Position numbers and translations under genes: made by a program. Positions 7,404 through 16,731 of a stretch of DNA of 64,000 nucleotides are shown here, in pieces (the first letter of the stretch is position 1; each line of letters begins with the position of its first letter). The notes under the pieces are model-generated. The model did no database searches. It was not told the origin of the DNA and saw only the letters and a program-made list of their open reading frames with translations. The stretch comes from Spartobacteria bacterium (GTDB lineage Bacteria > Verrucomicrobiota > Verrucomicrobiia > Chthoniobacterales > UBA10450), in the NCBI GenBank assembly GCA_003134765.1, contig PLCM01000021.1:57275-121274 (forward strand). The letters are read 5' to 3'.

Positions 7404-9173
7404 TTATGGAAGAGCGTAAACTTCCACCACCCCAACTCCCACGCCATTGTTGCTCCCGCGGAGCTGCGCCGTGTAGTTACCCGGTTGGAGCGTTATCACC
7501 AGAGCCGACTCCAGATCGTTCGAAGGTTGCAAACCAGTCGCGGTAATCTCGGCTTGCTGGCTGCTTCCATCGGACGATCTTATTTTCCAATTGTCGTTAG
7601 CCAAAATCAACGCGCCATTCGCACCATGCAGCTCGAGGGTTGGGTCGGCCAGTGCATTTTGAACTCCAAACGCGGTGAGCGAAGGGCCGATGCCGCGAAC
7701 CACAACTTTGAGCGGATTGTTCACAATAATGAATCCGCCAATCATGAGGTTGTCCCCGGTCTGGACCAAGCCTCTCGTACTGACGTTGGCCAATATCGCC
7801 GCCGAGCTGAGAGTGAGGTCGTAGGCCTCGGCCACGCCGATGCCAGTCGTATTGTTCGCGCCCCGAACCTGGGCCGTGTAATTGCCGGGAGCCAGCGTCG
7901 CAATCAGAGCGGACTCCGCATCGTTCGTAGGTGCCGCGCCCGTGGCCTGTATGTCAGCAACCTGGTCGGCGGTGATAACGCCGCCTATCTCCGTGGTTTT
8001 CCAATTGTCGTTGCGCGCAATAAGAGCGCCACTGTTGTCGTGAAGTTCCAGAGTCGGATCAGCCAATGCGCCAGTGACATTGGTCGAAGGTCCTATAGCA
8101 CGGACGAGAACTTTCTTCGTCGAACCCGACGGCCCGGTGATGATGAATCCGGTGATAAGCAGGTTATCGCCAGTGCCGACCGGCAACCTGGTCGAGATGT
8201 TGGCCGCTGAACCAGAGGCGGTGGCAGTCCGATCGTAGCCGAGGACGTCCATCACCTGGAGGTCAACCGGGGTCAGGTCGTCCTGCTCGCCGTCAGGGCC
8301 AGCCGCGTTGAAGGCGTCGGGAGCGGGCCCGGCCCAGTCCTGAAGATCGGACCCCTTGTTCGCGACCGCGTCGTTGAATGCAATGAGGAGCGAGGTCCCG
8401 TTGTCGAAGGAGAAAAATCTGCCTGGACCACTGTTCAAACCCCGCGCACCGGCGCCGGTATAGTCGAATAAATCAAACGCGCAATAGTTTGGCGTTCCTG
8501 TGCCGAAGCTGGGGTCTGCCATGATTGAATTGCGGCCCATGATTTCCGAGTACTCGTGCAAGGCCACGCCGATGAAGTCGAAGCTCCCGGCCACGTTGCG
8601 ATTGTTCGGATCATAGGTCCATTTGTTTCCACCACCGAAGTTGAATGTCCCGTCGTTCTGCATGTCGTCGGTGCGCAGACGCAGGGCCTTGGCCTGCGCC
8701 CTGGTCACGTTATAGATGTGGGCTGTGGTGATGGGGTCCGCGCCGGCCCGCAGCGTCCCGCCGGCGCCGACGGTCGTCGCGTCGTCCGCGGTCTTTGAGT
8801 CCGCAGCGAACGCGTTTTGGAGGGCGGTATAGTTGGCAACCGTATCGAAAAAGGTGCTGCTGCTCCCGAAATCATTAGTGCCGGGGCTAGACGTCACCAT
8901 AATGTTGACGTTGATGGGGTCGTTGTATCTATCGGTGAACTGCTTTGCAGCATACGCGCAGGCCGCTTTCATGTCGATGATGTTCTGCGCGGTCAAACCC
9001 GCAGCCGCGTACTTGGTATCCGTGTCGAAGGTCAGGTTGATGGTCAAGGCGGAGGCTGTTCTGCCGGCGGCCACCACCAGGATAAGGACCGCCAGGAGCG
9101 CCAGTCGCGCGCGCATCCCAAGCGGGCGGATTAATTTGGCCATCAACTCGCAATGAGCGTTTTCGGATTTCAT
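7404..9173 (-). CDS. Secreted putative metalloprotease with A-B module
   Basis: A 589-residue exported protein. The signal region is GMRARLALLAVLILVVAAG, preceded by about 20 residues; a start at the internal MAKLIRPLG is possible. The mature part opens LTINLTFDTDTKYAAAG. Residues 201-214 read IGVALHEYSEIMGR, an HExxE motif plus GR rather than the usual HExxHxxG, followed by DLFDYTGAGARG and a GEQDDLTPVDLQVMDVLGYD end. This resembles a family of secreted metalloproteases (NF038122-like) with this HExxE form; the assignment is by recall, and activity is inferred. The last 260 residues are the A-B module. A small propeptide-like gene ends 36 bp upstream on the same strand. Confidence 0.75.
   Translation of the reverse strand: MKSENAHCELMAKLIRPLGMRARLALLAVLILVVAAGRTASALTINLTFDTDTKYAAAGLTAQNIIDMKAACAYAAKQFTDRYNDPINVNIMVTSSPGTNDFGSSSTFFDTVANYTALQNAFAADSKTADDATTVGAGGTLRAGADPITTAHIYNVTRAQAKALRLRTDDMQNDGTFNFGGGNKWTYDPNNRNVAGSFDFIGVALHEYSEIMGRNSIMADPSFGTGTPNYCAFDLFDYTGAGARGLNSGPGRFFSFDNGTSLLIAFNDAVANKGSDLQDWAGPAPDAFNAAGPDGEQDDLTPVDLQVMDVLGYDRTATASGSAANISTRLPVGTGDNLLITGFIITGPSGSTKKVLVRAIGPSTNVTGALADPTLELHDNSGALIARNDNWKTTEIGGVITADQVADIQATGAAPTNDAESALIATLAPGNYTAQVRGANNTTGIGVAEAYDLTLSSAAILANVSTRGLVQTGDNLMIGGFIIVNNPLKVVVRGIGPSLTAFGVQNALADPTLELHGANGALILANDNWKIRSSDGSSQQAEITATGLQPSNDLESALVITLQPGNYTAQLRGSNNGVGVGVVEVYALP
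7407..8208 (-). repeat. A-B tandem C-terminal module (metalloprotease)
   Basis: Copy A begins [19 protein letters not shown]; copy B begins LANVSTRGLVQTGDNLMIGG. Shared cores VLVRAIGPS and VVVRGIGPSL, DNW, and NDAESALIATL or NDLESALVITL. Ends EVYALP. Confidence 0.85.
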
Positions 9174-9209
9174 ATTTGTGATGTCTGGTCTGTTCCCGCT
9201 CGTGGGGCG

Positions 9210-9647
9210 CTAGTGTTTGAGCCTGTGTGTAATGGTGGGTCTTGCCGCGGAGATGGATTTGATGTCCGCTCGGGCGGCCAGCGTTTCCAACTGCGCGAAG
9301 GGCACCCAGGCGCGGAACGTCGTGGCCGTTCCCCAGCCAGTGACCAATTGCCCTCCGAGACTTGCGATCTGATCGGACAATTCCCTGGAGATCGTGCCCT
9401 GGATCTCCACCAGCACGCGCCCGCCAAATTGATACACGTCCGGTTGAACTGTCTCTCCCCGGCTCTTCCTCACGACCAGAACGAGTTGTTCGTCGCATTT
9501 GTTCATGGTGGCCGCAGACACAGATTTCTCGTCGCTCGCGGTGATCTCAGCCGTCGAGAAAGCGAACAACCCAATCGCAGCGAGGAGGGCACGCGCGAGA
9601 ACGTGGAAGTGCGGGAATGTTTTGAAATGCGGTTTCATGGTTTTCAT
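9210..9647 (-). CDS. Small exported protein resembling a free-standing protease propeptide
   Basis: 145 residues with a signal peptide (VLARALLAAIGLFAF). Residues about 75-135 read GGRVLVEIQGTISRELSDQI, then GGQLVTGWGT, then FRAWVPFAQLETLAARADI and KSISAA. That is the pattern of the I9-like propeptide that precedes subtilases in related bacteria: a beta strand, a helix, then LxxLAxxxxVxxI. No protease domain follows in this gene. The metalloprotease gene starts 36 bp downstream on the same strand, so the two are probably co-transcribed and this could be a chaperone or inhibitor. The function is an inference from fold pattern and position. Confidence 0.7.
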   Translation of the reverse strand: MKTMKPHFKTFPHFHVLARALLAAIGLFAFSTAEITASDEKSVSAATMNKCDEQLVLVVRKSRGETVQPDVYQFGGRVLVEIQGTISRELSDQIASLGGQLVTGWGTATTFRAWVPFAQLETLAARADIKSISAARPTITHRLKH

Positions 9648-9824
9648 CCTGGTACGCGCCTCTTCTTTGATGACGCCTTGTCGTCTTCTACTCGGAACGC
9701 GAAGATCCTGCCAGCTTTTTTTTGCTTTAGACCGAAGAAATCTCCGAATATTTGGGCCTGAACCTCATCTCCAACCAGCCCTTCATGTTCGCTTCCAGAG
9801 TGACCCGCCGTAACGGGCCATTCG

Positions 9825-12800
9825 TTACTGGAGGAAGTAAACCTGGACGACCCCGATGCCGCTGGAGTCGTTCTTGCCTCGCACCTGCGCGGTGTACTGG
9901 CCGGGTTGCAGCGTCGTGACGAGGGCCGCTTCAAGATCGTTACTCGGTTGCAAGCCGGTGCTCTCGAGTTCCTGCTGCTGACTCGTTTTCCAATCATCGT
10001 TCTCGAGCACGATCGCGCCATTCTGGTCCCTGAGTTGCAGAGTCGTATCGGAGAGGGCGTTGCTGATCCCGAAAGCAAGTAACGAGGGACCAATCGCACG
10101 CACCACCGCTCTGACCGGCGCGTTCTGGACAATAAATCCGGCGATCATCAGTTTGTCGCCTCCTTGAATGAATCCTCTCGTGGCAATGTTCGCCAGTTTC
10201 GCCGGCGACCCCGCGCTGATGTCGTACGCATCAACAACGCCTGTTCCAGTGCTGTTTCCAAAGCCGCTAACTACGGCTGTATAACCCCCGGGCGCGAGGT
10301 TCGCGATGATCGCAGACTCGAGATCATTGCCGGGAGCAAGCCCGCTCGCACTGATCTCTGCCGATTGATCGGCCGTGATGAAACCGCCTGTCTGGGTGGT
10401 CTTCCAGTCGTTGTTAGTGGCAACAGTCGCACCGCTGCCGTCATGGATCTCCAAGGTAGGATTGGCCAGGGCATCGGTTATCCCAAAAGGAATCAACGAC
10501 GGTCCAATCGCCCGGACCAGGATCTTCTTGGTCGAGCCAGTCGCTCCCTGCACGATGAAGCCTTCAATCAGCGCATTATCACCCGTTCCCACCGGCAGCC
10601 GCGTAGAAACATTTCCAACCAACCCAGGCGTTGCGGTGGGCGTAGCGGTTGGCGTTGCTGTCGCGGTAGCCGTTGGTGCGGCGGTGGCCGTGGCAGTGGG
10701 TGTAGCAGTCGGAGTCGCAGTAGCGGTTGCCGTCGGCATCGCAGTCGCAGTAGCCGTTGGCGTCGCGGTAGCGGTAGCCGTGGGCGAAGCGGTTGGGGTT
10801 GGTGAAGGGGTAGCGGCGGGTGGCGCATATTGCGTCACAAACATTTGTTGCCCACCACTAAGACTATCCCCTTGCACCAGCTCCTGTGAATAAAATGTAG
10901 GATTTTGGGTGCTGCTGCCGACGAGAAGATTGCCGGACGAGTCCAGCAACAAATCATCCGCATAGTTAAAGCCGGTGCTACTAAGCAAGGCGCCGGTGGC
11001 GGCGTCGACCCGCATGATTTGGAAACTAAAGCCTGAGTATCCCAGGTGCGTCACGAAAAGAATGTTCGTATTCGGGTTGAATTCGATCCCGCGAATATCG
11101 TAAAAGGATTGTCCGCCCGTCAGCTGAATGCGCCGTACGAACGTCCCACTCGTAGTGATTTCGTCGATGTCGTAAGCCGAGGCGACAAACAGATGTCCAT
11201 TCGGCAAGGGTTTCACATCAAAGATCTGGTTGTTCGAGTAGATCACCGTGCCGGAGGACGGTGCCCCTAGGACAAATCGGGTTAAGGAATTCTGCCCGCA
11301 GACGTAGAGGTATTGGTTATCGAGAGCGATCTTGCCATAGGAAAGATTGCCCGCGACGTAAGTCGAGCCGGTATAGGTCGCCATGACAGTGCCGTCGCTT
11401 TTCAAAGCAAGAACCGCAAAGCCGGAGGAATTGCGTGCCATCGTGGCGTAAAGGAGGCCGTCCGCGCCGAAGGTGAGCCCCCTCACTTCGTCACCTAAGG
11501 CGGATGGCACCGCGAAGGATGCTACAACGTTTCTGGTGGCGTCATATTCAGTGATGACTCGCGAAGAATAGTTCGAGGAATAATAGTGACCAGCCACAAA
11601 GGCAAACGGCCGGGCGGTAGGCGTGGGTGTCGCGGTCGCTGTAGCACTAGGCGTCGCCGTAGCCGTCGCGGTTGGAGTGGGCGAAGCAGTAGCTGTGGCG
11701 GTCGGAGTGGCCGTTGGGGTAGCTGTGGGTGTGGCCGTCGGCGTAACTGTAGGCGTAGGCGTCGGTGTGGCGATGGGCGTCGCGGTAGGTGTCGCCGTCG
11801 GCGTGGGAGAAGGTGTCGGATCTGGCTGGGCAGGAATCGTCACGTAAGTTGAATCGCTTGGAATGCCGTTAGTGAAGACAGTGACCAGAGCGGGACCGGA
11901 CAAGAAATTGAGCGGCAGCGACATAAAATCAGAATCCGACCAACCGCTTCCCGGTTCTGTAAATTGGAATACCACCTGGCTGTTATCGAGCCGGCGAAGC
12001 TGAACCACGGGATAGTTTGTGGATGAATCATTCACCGATCCAGACGACGCACCGGATACGCCTTGAAAACGAGAACCAGTAAGGACAAGCCTGTTATCAA
12101 CCGTCACTGCAGCACTGGTGATTTGAGGCTGCCAATCGGGCGCGAGAAAGCCAAGCCCGGGATTGTATACATCCGTGTTTGCGATCGCGACGAGCACCGG
12201 ACCGCCACCATTGCCGCTTGATCCGCCAGCGATGAGGACCTTGCCGTCGCGCCCAAGCGTTAACGTGGAAAAAAAGCGCGGCGAAGTGAGAGTGCCGGCC
12301 GCATGCCAGCTGCCGTTTGCCGGATCATATACCTCGGAGGTCGCAGTTACCCCGTTATCGCCCTCGCCGCCGGCGACGAGAACAGTGCCGTTGCCCAATA
12401 GAACAGCCGTATGATAACGACGTGCCGTGACCATGCTGCCGGTCACGCTCCAGGTCCGGGTCAACAGTTCATACAGCTCCGCGCTGGCGATGATTCCATT
12501 GTTATTCGAACCTCCGGCTACGAGGACCTTGCCGTTCGGCAACTGGGTTGCAGTATGATGTTCGCCGCGGGGATTAGCGAGGCTGCTGGTCGTCGTCCAA
12601 GTACCGGCCACCGGATCATATAGTTCGGCGCTCGCCAGATAGCCGCCCGCATTACCATTATATCCACCGGTTACGAGGACTTGGCCGTTCCCCAATAGCG
12701 TTGCCGTATGCCCAGTCCGTGCCACGGCCATGCTGCCGGTCGGGCTCCAATTACCCGTGGCCGGATCGTACAATTGCGCGGTCGCATAAATATTAGAAAG

Positions 12801-14285
12801 GTCAAACTCGCCGCCCGCGACAAGTACCTTGCCATTGTTGAGCAGAGTAGCCGTATGGTTGAGACGGCCGCCGCCAGAGAAACTGTTCGTGGCGCTCCAT
12901 GCGCCATTGCTGGGATCGTACAGCTCCGCGGTCGAGAGGGGCGTGGAAAAGTCTCCACCTTTGCCGCCTGTCACAAGCACTTTTCTATCGGACAACAAGG
13001 TAGCTGTGTGATTTACTCGCGAACCCGACATGGTGCCGGTTGGGTTCCAGGTCGCAGAGGCGGGATCGTAAAGTTCCGCGGTAGCGAGATTGCCCGAGCT
13101 ATAGCCTCCCGCGACGACCGTCCGGCCGTCCGCCAGCAAAGTCGCGGTATGATTATAACGGCTCGTCGCGAGGCCGCCGGTTGCGGCCCAGCTCGCATTC
13201 GACGAATCGTAGCGCACGGCGCTAGCGAACGAACCGGACAGTCCCTTGCCACCGACCACGATTATGGTTCCGTCAGCCAGGACGGTTGCAGTATGTCCGG
13301 TACAGGCATTTGGGACGCTGCCCGCCGAGCTCCATGTCCCCGCCTGGGCATCATACGACTCCGCGCTGGCTGTGTAGAAGGGGAAACCACTTCCCGCTGT
13401 CACGAGCACGTTACCATTCGGCAAGAGCGTCGCCGTATGCGCAGAGCGTCCGTTGGCCAAGCTACCAGTCCCACTCCACGTGCCACTAGTGATATCATAA
13501 ACCTCCGCGGCGGTGACGAAGCTCGAGCTCCCAGCGCCGCCCGCGACCAGGACTTTGTTGTTGGCGAGCAACGTGGCCGTGTGACTTTGTCTTGCAGATC
13601 CCAAATTGCCGGTGGTCGTCCAGGCGCCGGTTGTTTCGTCGTAGAGCTCCGCGCTATTCCAGACGACGATGCCTAGGCCTCCCGCGACCAGAACCTTGCC
13701 AGTAGGAAGGAGGGTCGCAGTGTGGTTGCCTCGAGCGGTCGTCATGCTCGTCGCCGAGCTCCAGGTGCCGTTCGTCGGATCATAGAGCTCCACCGTGGCC
13801 GAATACGCGTTCCCATCGGTGTAGCCTCCTGCGACCATGACTTTGCCGCTGGGCAGAAGTGTAGAGGTATGGAGCCTGCGCGCCGTATTCATGTTCGCGA
13901 CCTGGCTCCAAATTCCAGTGGTCGGATCGTAAACTTCGGCGGTCTTGATGCTCGCACCGTTGGTGTTAGCACCGCCAGCGATCAAAACTTTTCCATCAGC
14001 CAGGAGAACGGCGCTGTGACCGGTTCGTGCCTGAACCAGGTTGCCGGTAAACGTCCATGTTCCCCGCGCCGGATCGTACAGTTCGGCGGTAGCCAAATTG
14101 CCAGTTTGATTGTTCTGGCCACCGGCGATGAGGAGCTTGCCGTTGTTTAGCAATGTCGCGGTATGGCCACTGCGACTCGTCGACAAGCTCGATACGGCTT
14201 GAAAGGAAGCTGCCCCTGCCGGCGTTGCTGCGACGCCAAGGAGAAAAAGCGCGGGCAGGAACGCGAAATGGAGGAAACGTTTCAT
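9825..14285 (-). CDS. Giant secreted 14-kelch protein with second propeller and A-B module
   Basis: About 1486 residues from ATG at 14285 ([20 protein letters not shown] signal peptide); an ATG 30 bp upstream is also possible. Fourteen kelch-type repeats are countable, each near [22 protein letters not shown] followed by AELYDPxxxxW, enough for two seven-bladed propellers. Next are an IPT/Ig-like segment ([19 protein letters not shown]), a Thr-Pro linker, about 260 residues of another beta-propeller ([33 protein letters not shown]), a second linker and the A-B module. It is likely a surface carbohydrate-binding or adhesion protein; no catalytic residues are recognisable. Confidence 0.85.
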   Translation of the reverse strand: MKRFLHFAFLPALFLLGVAATPAGAASFQAVSSLSTSRSGHTATLLNNGKLLIAGGQNNQTGNLATAELYDPARGTWTFTGNLVQARTGHSAVLLADGKVLIAGGANTNGASIKTAEVYDPTTGIWSQVANMNTARRLHTSTLLPSGKVMVAGGYTDGNAYSATVELYDPTNGTWSSATSMTTARGNHTATLLPTGKVLVAGGLGIVVWNSAELYDETTGAWTTTGNLGSARQSHTATLLANNKVLVAGGAGSSSFVTAAEVYDITSGTWSGTGSLANGRSAHTATLLPNGNVLVTAGSGFPFYTASAESYDAQAGTWSSAGSVPNACTGHTATVLADGTIIVVGGKGLSGSFASAVRYDSSNASWAATGGLATSRYNHTATLLADGRTVVAGGYSSGNLATAELYDPASATWNPTGTMSGSRVNHTATLLSDRKVLVTGGKGGDFSTPLSTAELYDPSNGAWSATNSFSGGGRLNHTATLLNNGKVLVAGGEFDLSNIYATAQLYDPATGNWSPTGSMAVARTGHTATLLGNGQVLVTGGYNGNAGGYLASAELYDPVAGTWTTTSSLANPRGEHHTATQLPNGKVLVAGGSNNNGIIASAELYELLTRTWSVTGSMVTARRYHTAVLLGNGTVLVAGGEGDNGVTATSEVYDPANGSWHAAGTLTSPRFFSTLTLGRDGKVLIAGGSSGNGGGPVLVAIANTDVYNPGLGFLAPDWQPQITSAAVTVDNRLVLTGSRFQGVSGASSGSVNDSSTNYPVVQLRRLDNSQVVFQFTEPGSGWSDSDFMSLPLNFLSGPALVTVFTNGIPSDSTYVTIPAQPDPTPSPTPTATPTATPIATPTPTPTVTPTATPTATPTATPTATATASPTPTATATATPSATATATPTPTARPFAFVAGHYYSSNYSSRVITEYDATRNVVASFAVPSALGDEVRGLTFGADGLLYATMARNSSGFAVLALKSDGTVMATYTGSTYVAGNLSYGKIALDNQYLYVCGQNSLTRFVLGAPSSGTVIYSNNQIFDVKPLPNGHLFVASAYDIDEITTSGTFVRRIQLTGGQSFYDIRGIEFNPNTNILFVTHLGYSGFSFQIMRVDAATGALLSSTGFNYADDLLLDSSGNLLVGSSTQNPTFYSQELVQGDSLSGGQQMFVTQYAPPAATPSPTPTASPTATATATPTATATAMPTATATATPTATPTATATAAPTATATATPTATPTATPGLVGNVSTRLPVGTGDNALIEGFIVQGATGSTKKILVRAIGPSLIPFGITDALANPTLEIHDGSGATVATNNDWKTTQTGGFITADQSAEISASGLAPGNDLESAIIANLAPGGYTAVVSGFGNSTGTGVVDAYDISAGSPAKLANIATRGFIQGGDKLMIAGFIVQNAPVRAVVRAIGPSLLAFGISNALSDTTLQLRDQNGAIVLENDDWKTSQQQELESTGLQPSNDLEAALVTTLQPGQYTAQVRGKNDSSGIGVVQVYFLQ
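9828..10625 (-). repeat. A-B tandem C-terminal module (kelch protein)
   Basis: Copy A begins [19 protein letters not shown]; copy B begins [20 protein letters not shown]. Ends [11 protein letters not shown]. This is the fourth complete A-B pair within 14 kb. Confidence 0.85.
10626..10815 (-). repeat. Thr-Pro/Ala-Thr linker 2 of kelch protein
   Basis: Low-complexity DNA encoding (TATATPT)n between the second propeller and the A-B module. Similar in composition to the linkers at 1963-2200 and 11604-11829. Confidence 0.75.
11604..11829 (-). repeat. Thr-Pro/Ala-Thr linker 1 of kelch protein
   Basis: Low-complexity DNA encoding (TPTA)n between the Ig-like segment and the second propeller. On the opposite strand it gives spurious Gly-Val-Ala open frames. 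Confidence 0.75.
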
Positions 14286-14315
14286 GGGGGAACAGCCGCT
14301 TGTCGCATGATTCAT

Positions 14316-14345
14316 GGGCCCCGTCTATCGTTCGGACCGGGGCCC
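14316..14345. promoter_or_regulatory. 8-bp inverted repeat upstream of kelch gene
   Basis: gggccccg (14316-14323) and cggggccc (14338-14345) form a perfect 8-bp inverted repeat with a 14-base loop, 31 bp upstream of the kelch start and 88 bp upstream of the divergent regulator. It could be an operator or an RNA hairpin in the 5' leader; nothing in the sequence decides. Confidence 0.35.
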
Positions 14346-14432
14346 GCCGCTAGACAAACAGATTGAGAACAGTTAGGAACACTTTGAGGACGCAATTCCG
14401 TCGCTCCCCCGGAGCGGCCCCTGCTTCAGAAC

Positions 14433-15556
14433 ATGGCCCGAAAGAAAGTTACGCGTGCACTGGCTCCCCTGCCGAGCCGGCGCGCGATAGAAAAAGCGCA
14501 TCATAAAACCGAAGCGCTGATCGCGATCCTCCGCGACGTAGCCGTGAAGAACCAGCAGGCCCAACCGCGCGCTTTTCATTCCGTGAGGGCCGTGGCGACG
14601 CATTTTCACGTCCCCGTCTCCTCGGTTTCGCGGGCCTATCAGCATCTTGAGCAAGAGGGTTTGCTTACCCGGTGCGGGGTTCGAAGACGCTCCTGCAAGG
14701 ACTGCACTTCGATCGACGGCTCGGCGTTCGCGCCTTTGTCGGCTTGCCGGCGTCGCTGTCCGATTTCATCACGATCCACGCCTACCGGATGTTCTTTATC
14801 AGGATCCGACGCGAGCTGCGTCTGCGCGGTTTCGCTACGGCCATGCTGTTTTCCGACGCCGCAGAGGCGAAGACGGCGGTGTTGAGCGAACGGCTGAAGG
14901 CCTATGAAATAGATACAGTCCTCTGGTTTCAACCTCCCACGGAGGCGAAGGAAACGGCGGCGCGTTTGGGAGATCTCGGCATTCGCCTCATTGGCATTGC
15001 GCACGAATACACCCCCGTTATTCCATGCCGCTATCAGGTGCACCGAGACAACGCCATCAAGGCATTGCTGGCGCAGTGGAAGGCGCCCGGCGGAATTAAT
15101 CACGTTACCCTCGTGCGGTCACACGACGCTCGGGTGTCGGCGTTAGAGGAGAGATTGCGCAGTGCGCTCGATGACCTCGGGATTAAATCCACGGTCGCAG
15201 TCTTTGAAGGCAAGCGAAGCGAACCGTTCTTGCGTTCCCTGCAAAAACTCAAGACCGGTGGAATTATTTTCGCTTCCGCCCGCGTGGCGTCCAAGCTTTG
15301 TTTTCGCGCGCCGAGCGCAGTAGGCGATCTGGTCAGCTCTCAGCGGATCGCGTTTCTCAACGGCCCGGTCAGCATGCCGTTCGCCCGCATCCCGGATGTT
15401 CGCGCAGACCTTGTCGTCGTCGACTGGCAGCTCGTTGCCGAGCGGATTGTCAACGACCTGATCACGCAGGACGCTTTCACACAGCCCGGCCCGACAATTT
15501 TCGAAGCCGACGCGAAATTGTGCGTTCCATTGAGTGACTTTGCGCAAAATATCTAG
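14433..15556 (+). pseudogene. GntR-type regulator with LacI-like sensor, single-base frameshift
   Basis: The N-terminal part (from ATG 14433) has a winged-helix DNA-binding domain: FHSVRAVATHFHVPVSSVSR then AYQHLEQEGLLTR. Immediately after LLTR the frame must change: the next frame reads VRGSKTLLQGLHFDRRLGVR and continues for 294 codons as a periplasmic-binding-like effector domain (FVGLPASLSDFI, DTVLWFQPP, GIRLIGIA, FLNGPVSMPFA). Restoring one G at 14670-14672 would join both parts into a protein of about 375 residues. Both halves are otherwise open, so this is either a very recent mutation or a sequence error. It is transcribed divergently from the kelch gene, which it might have controlled. 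Confidence 0.8.
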
Positions 15557-15562
15557 CGGGCC

Positions 15563-15740
15563 TGTAGCAACGGCCCTGTGAGCCGCCCCAAAAGGCACGC
15601 GGCCCACAGGGCCGCGGCTACAGAAAAACGGGACACGGCATACAGGGCCGGGGCTACAGAAACGCGATGCGCGGGACAGGAGCCGGGGTCAGTGGCGGAT
15701 CTGCGTGAACGAAGGCCGGGATCAGCGATCCCGGCTACAG
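15563..15740. repeat. Cluster of palindromic elements between convergent genes
   Basis: Contains a cctgtagcaacggccctgtg ... cccacagggccgcggctaca unit (about 15563-15627), a half copy, and a gccgggatc/gatcccggc hairpin with 9-bp perfect stem (15715-15738). The latter recurs in frame inside the membrane protein at 19259-19287. Lies between the 3' ends of the regulator and rmlB, so it may also act as a bidirectional terminator. No gene is seen here. Confidence 0.65.
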
Positions 15741-15741
15741 C

Positions 15742-16731
15742 CTAATGCCGACCGGTCCGCTCGAGGAGCGGCTCCCACCAGGCGCTATTGTTCGCATACC
15801 AGTCGATGGTGGAATCGAGGCCCTCCTTGAAGTTGTGGAGGGGTTTCCATTGCAGCTCGCGCTGCGCGAATGCGGAATCGATGGCGTAACGGCGGTCGTG
15901 GCCGAGGCGGTCGGTGACGTAGCTGATGAGGGTCTCGGGTTTCCCGAGCTTTTTCAGGATCGCTTTGACGGTCTCGATGTTCGGCATCTCGCTGTCGCCG
16001 CCAAAATTATAAACAGCGCCCGGTTTTCCCTCGAACAATGCGGCCACGATCCCGGCGCAATGATCTTCGACGTGGATCCAGTCGCGCACATTCATGCCGT
16101 CGCCGTAGACGGGCAGCTGGTCGTCCCGCATGGCGTTGATGATCATGAGGGGGATCAGTTTTTCCGGGAACTGATACGGCCCGTAATTGTTCGAGCAACG
16201 GGTGACGATCACTTCCTGGCCAAAGGTTTTATGACACGCGAGCGCAAGCAGGTCGGCGCCGGCTTTGCTCGCGGAATACGGTGAACTCGGCTCGAGCGGC
16301 GATTGCTCGGTGAACTTCCCGGTCTGGCCCAGCGATCCGTAAACTTCGTCGGTCGAGATCTGGATGAAACGCTGGACGCCCCGGCGCCGGGCGCAATCGA
16401 GCAGGATGCTGGTGCCGACGACGTTGGTGTGAATGAAATTTAGCGGGTCGTTGATGCTGCGGTCCACGTGCGATTCCGCGGCGAAATTGACGACCGCGTA
16501 AAACGAATGTTCGGTCATGAGCGCGTCCATCTGGTCCGCGTTGGCGATATCCGCTTTGAAAAATTCGTAGCGCTCGCCATGTTCCTCCGCGACTCCGTCC
16601 AGGTTCGCGAGATTCCCGGCGTAAGTGAGGACATCGACATTACTCACCGAAGCCGGCTTGTAATGTTCCAAAATATACCGAATAAAGTTGCTCCCGATGA
16701 AGCCACAGCCACCGGTCACCAATATGCGCAT
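15742..16731 (-). CDS. rmlB: dTDP-glucose 4,6-dehydratase
   Basis: A 329-residue extended short-chain dehydrogenase, making dTDP-4-keto-6-deoxyglucose for L-rhamnose or related sugars. ATG at 16731 gives MRILVTGGCGFIGSNFIRYI with the GxxGxxG NAD loop. ISTDEVYGSLG carries the catalytic TDE triad; SPYSASKAGADLL carries YxxxK; RCSNNYGPYQFPEKLIPLMI is diagnostic of RmlB. Length is normal. Its start codon overlaps that of the divergent membrane protein in the palindrome ATGCGCAT (16724-16731). rmlD is 9 kb away on the same strand. Confidence 0.95.
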   Translation of the reverse strand: MRILVTGGCGFIGSNFIRYILEHYKPASVSNVDVLTYAGNLANLDGVAEEHGERYEFFKADIANADQMDALMTEHSFYAVVNFAAESHVDRSINDPLNFIHTNVVGTSILLDCARRRGVQRFIQISTDEVYGSLGQTGKFTEQSPLEPSSPYSASKAGADLLALACHKTFGQEVIVTRCSNNYGPYQFPEKLIPLMIINAMRDDQLPVYGDGMNVRDWIHVEDHCAGIVAALFEGKPGAVYNFGGDSEMPNIETVKAILKKLGKPETLISYVTDRLGHDRRYAIDSAFAQRELQWKPLHNFKEGLDSTIDWYANNSAWWEPLLERTGRH

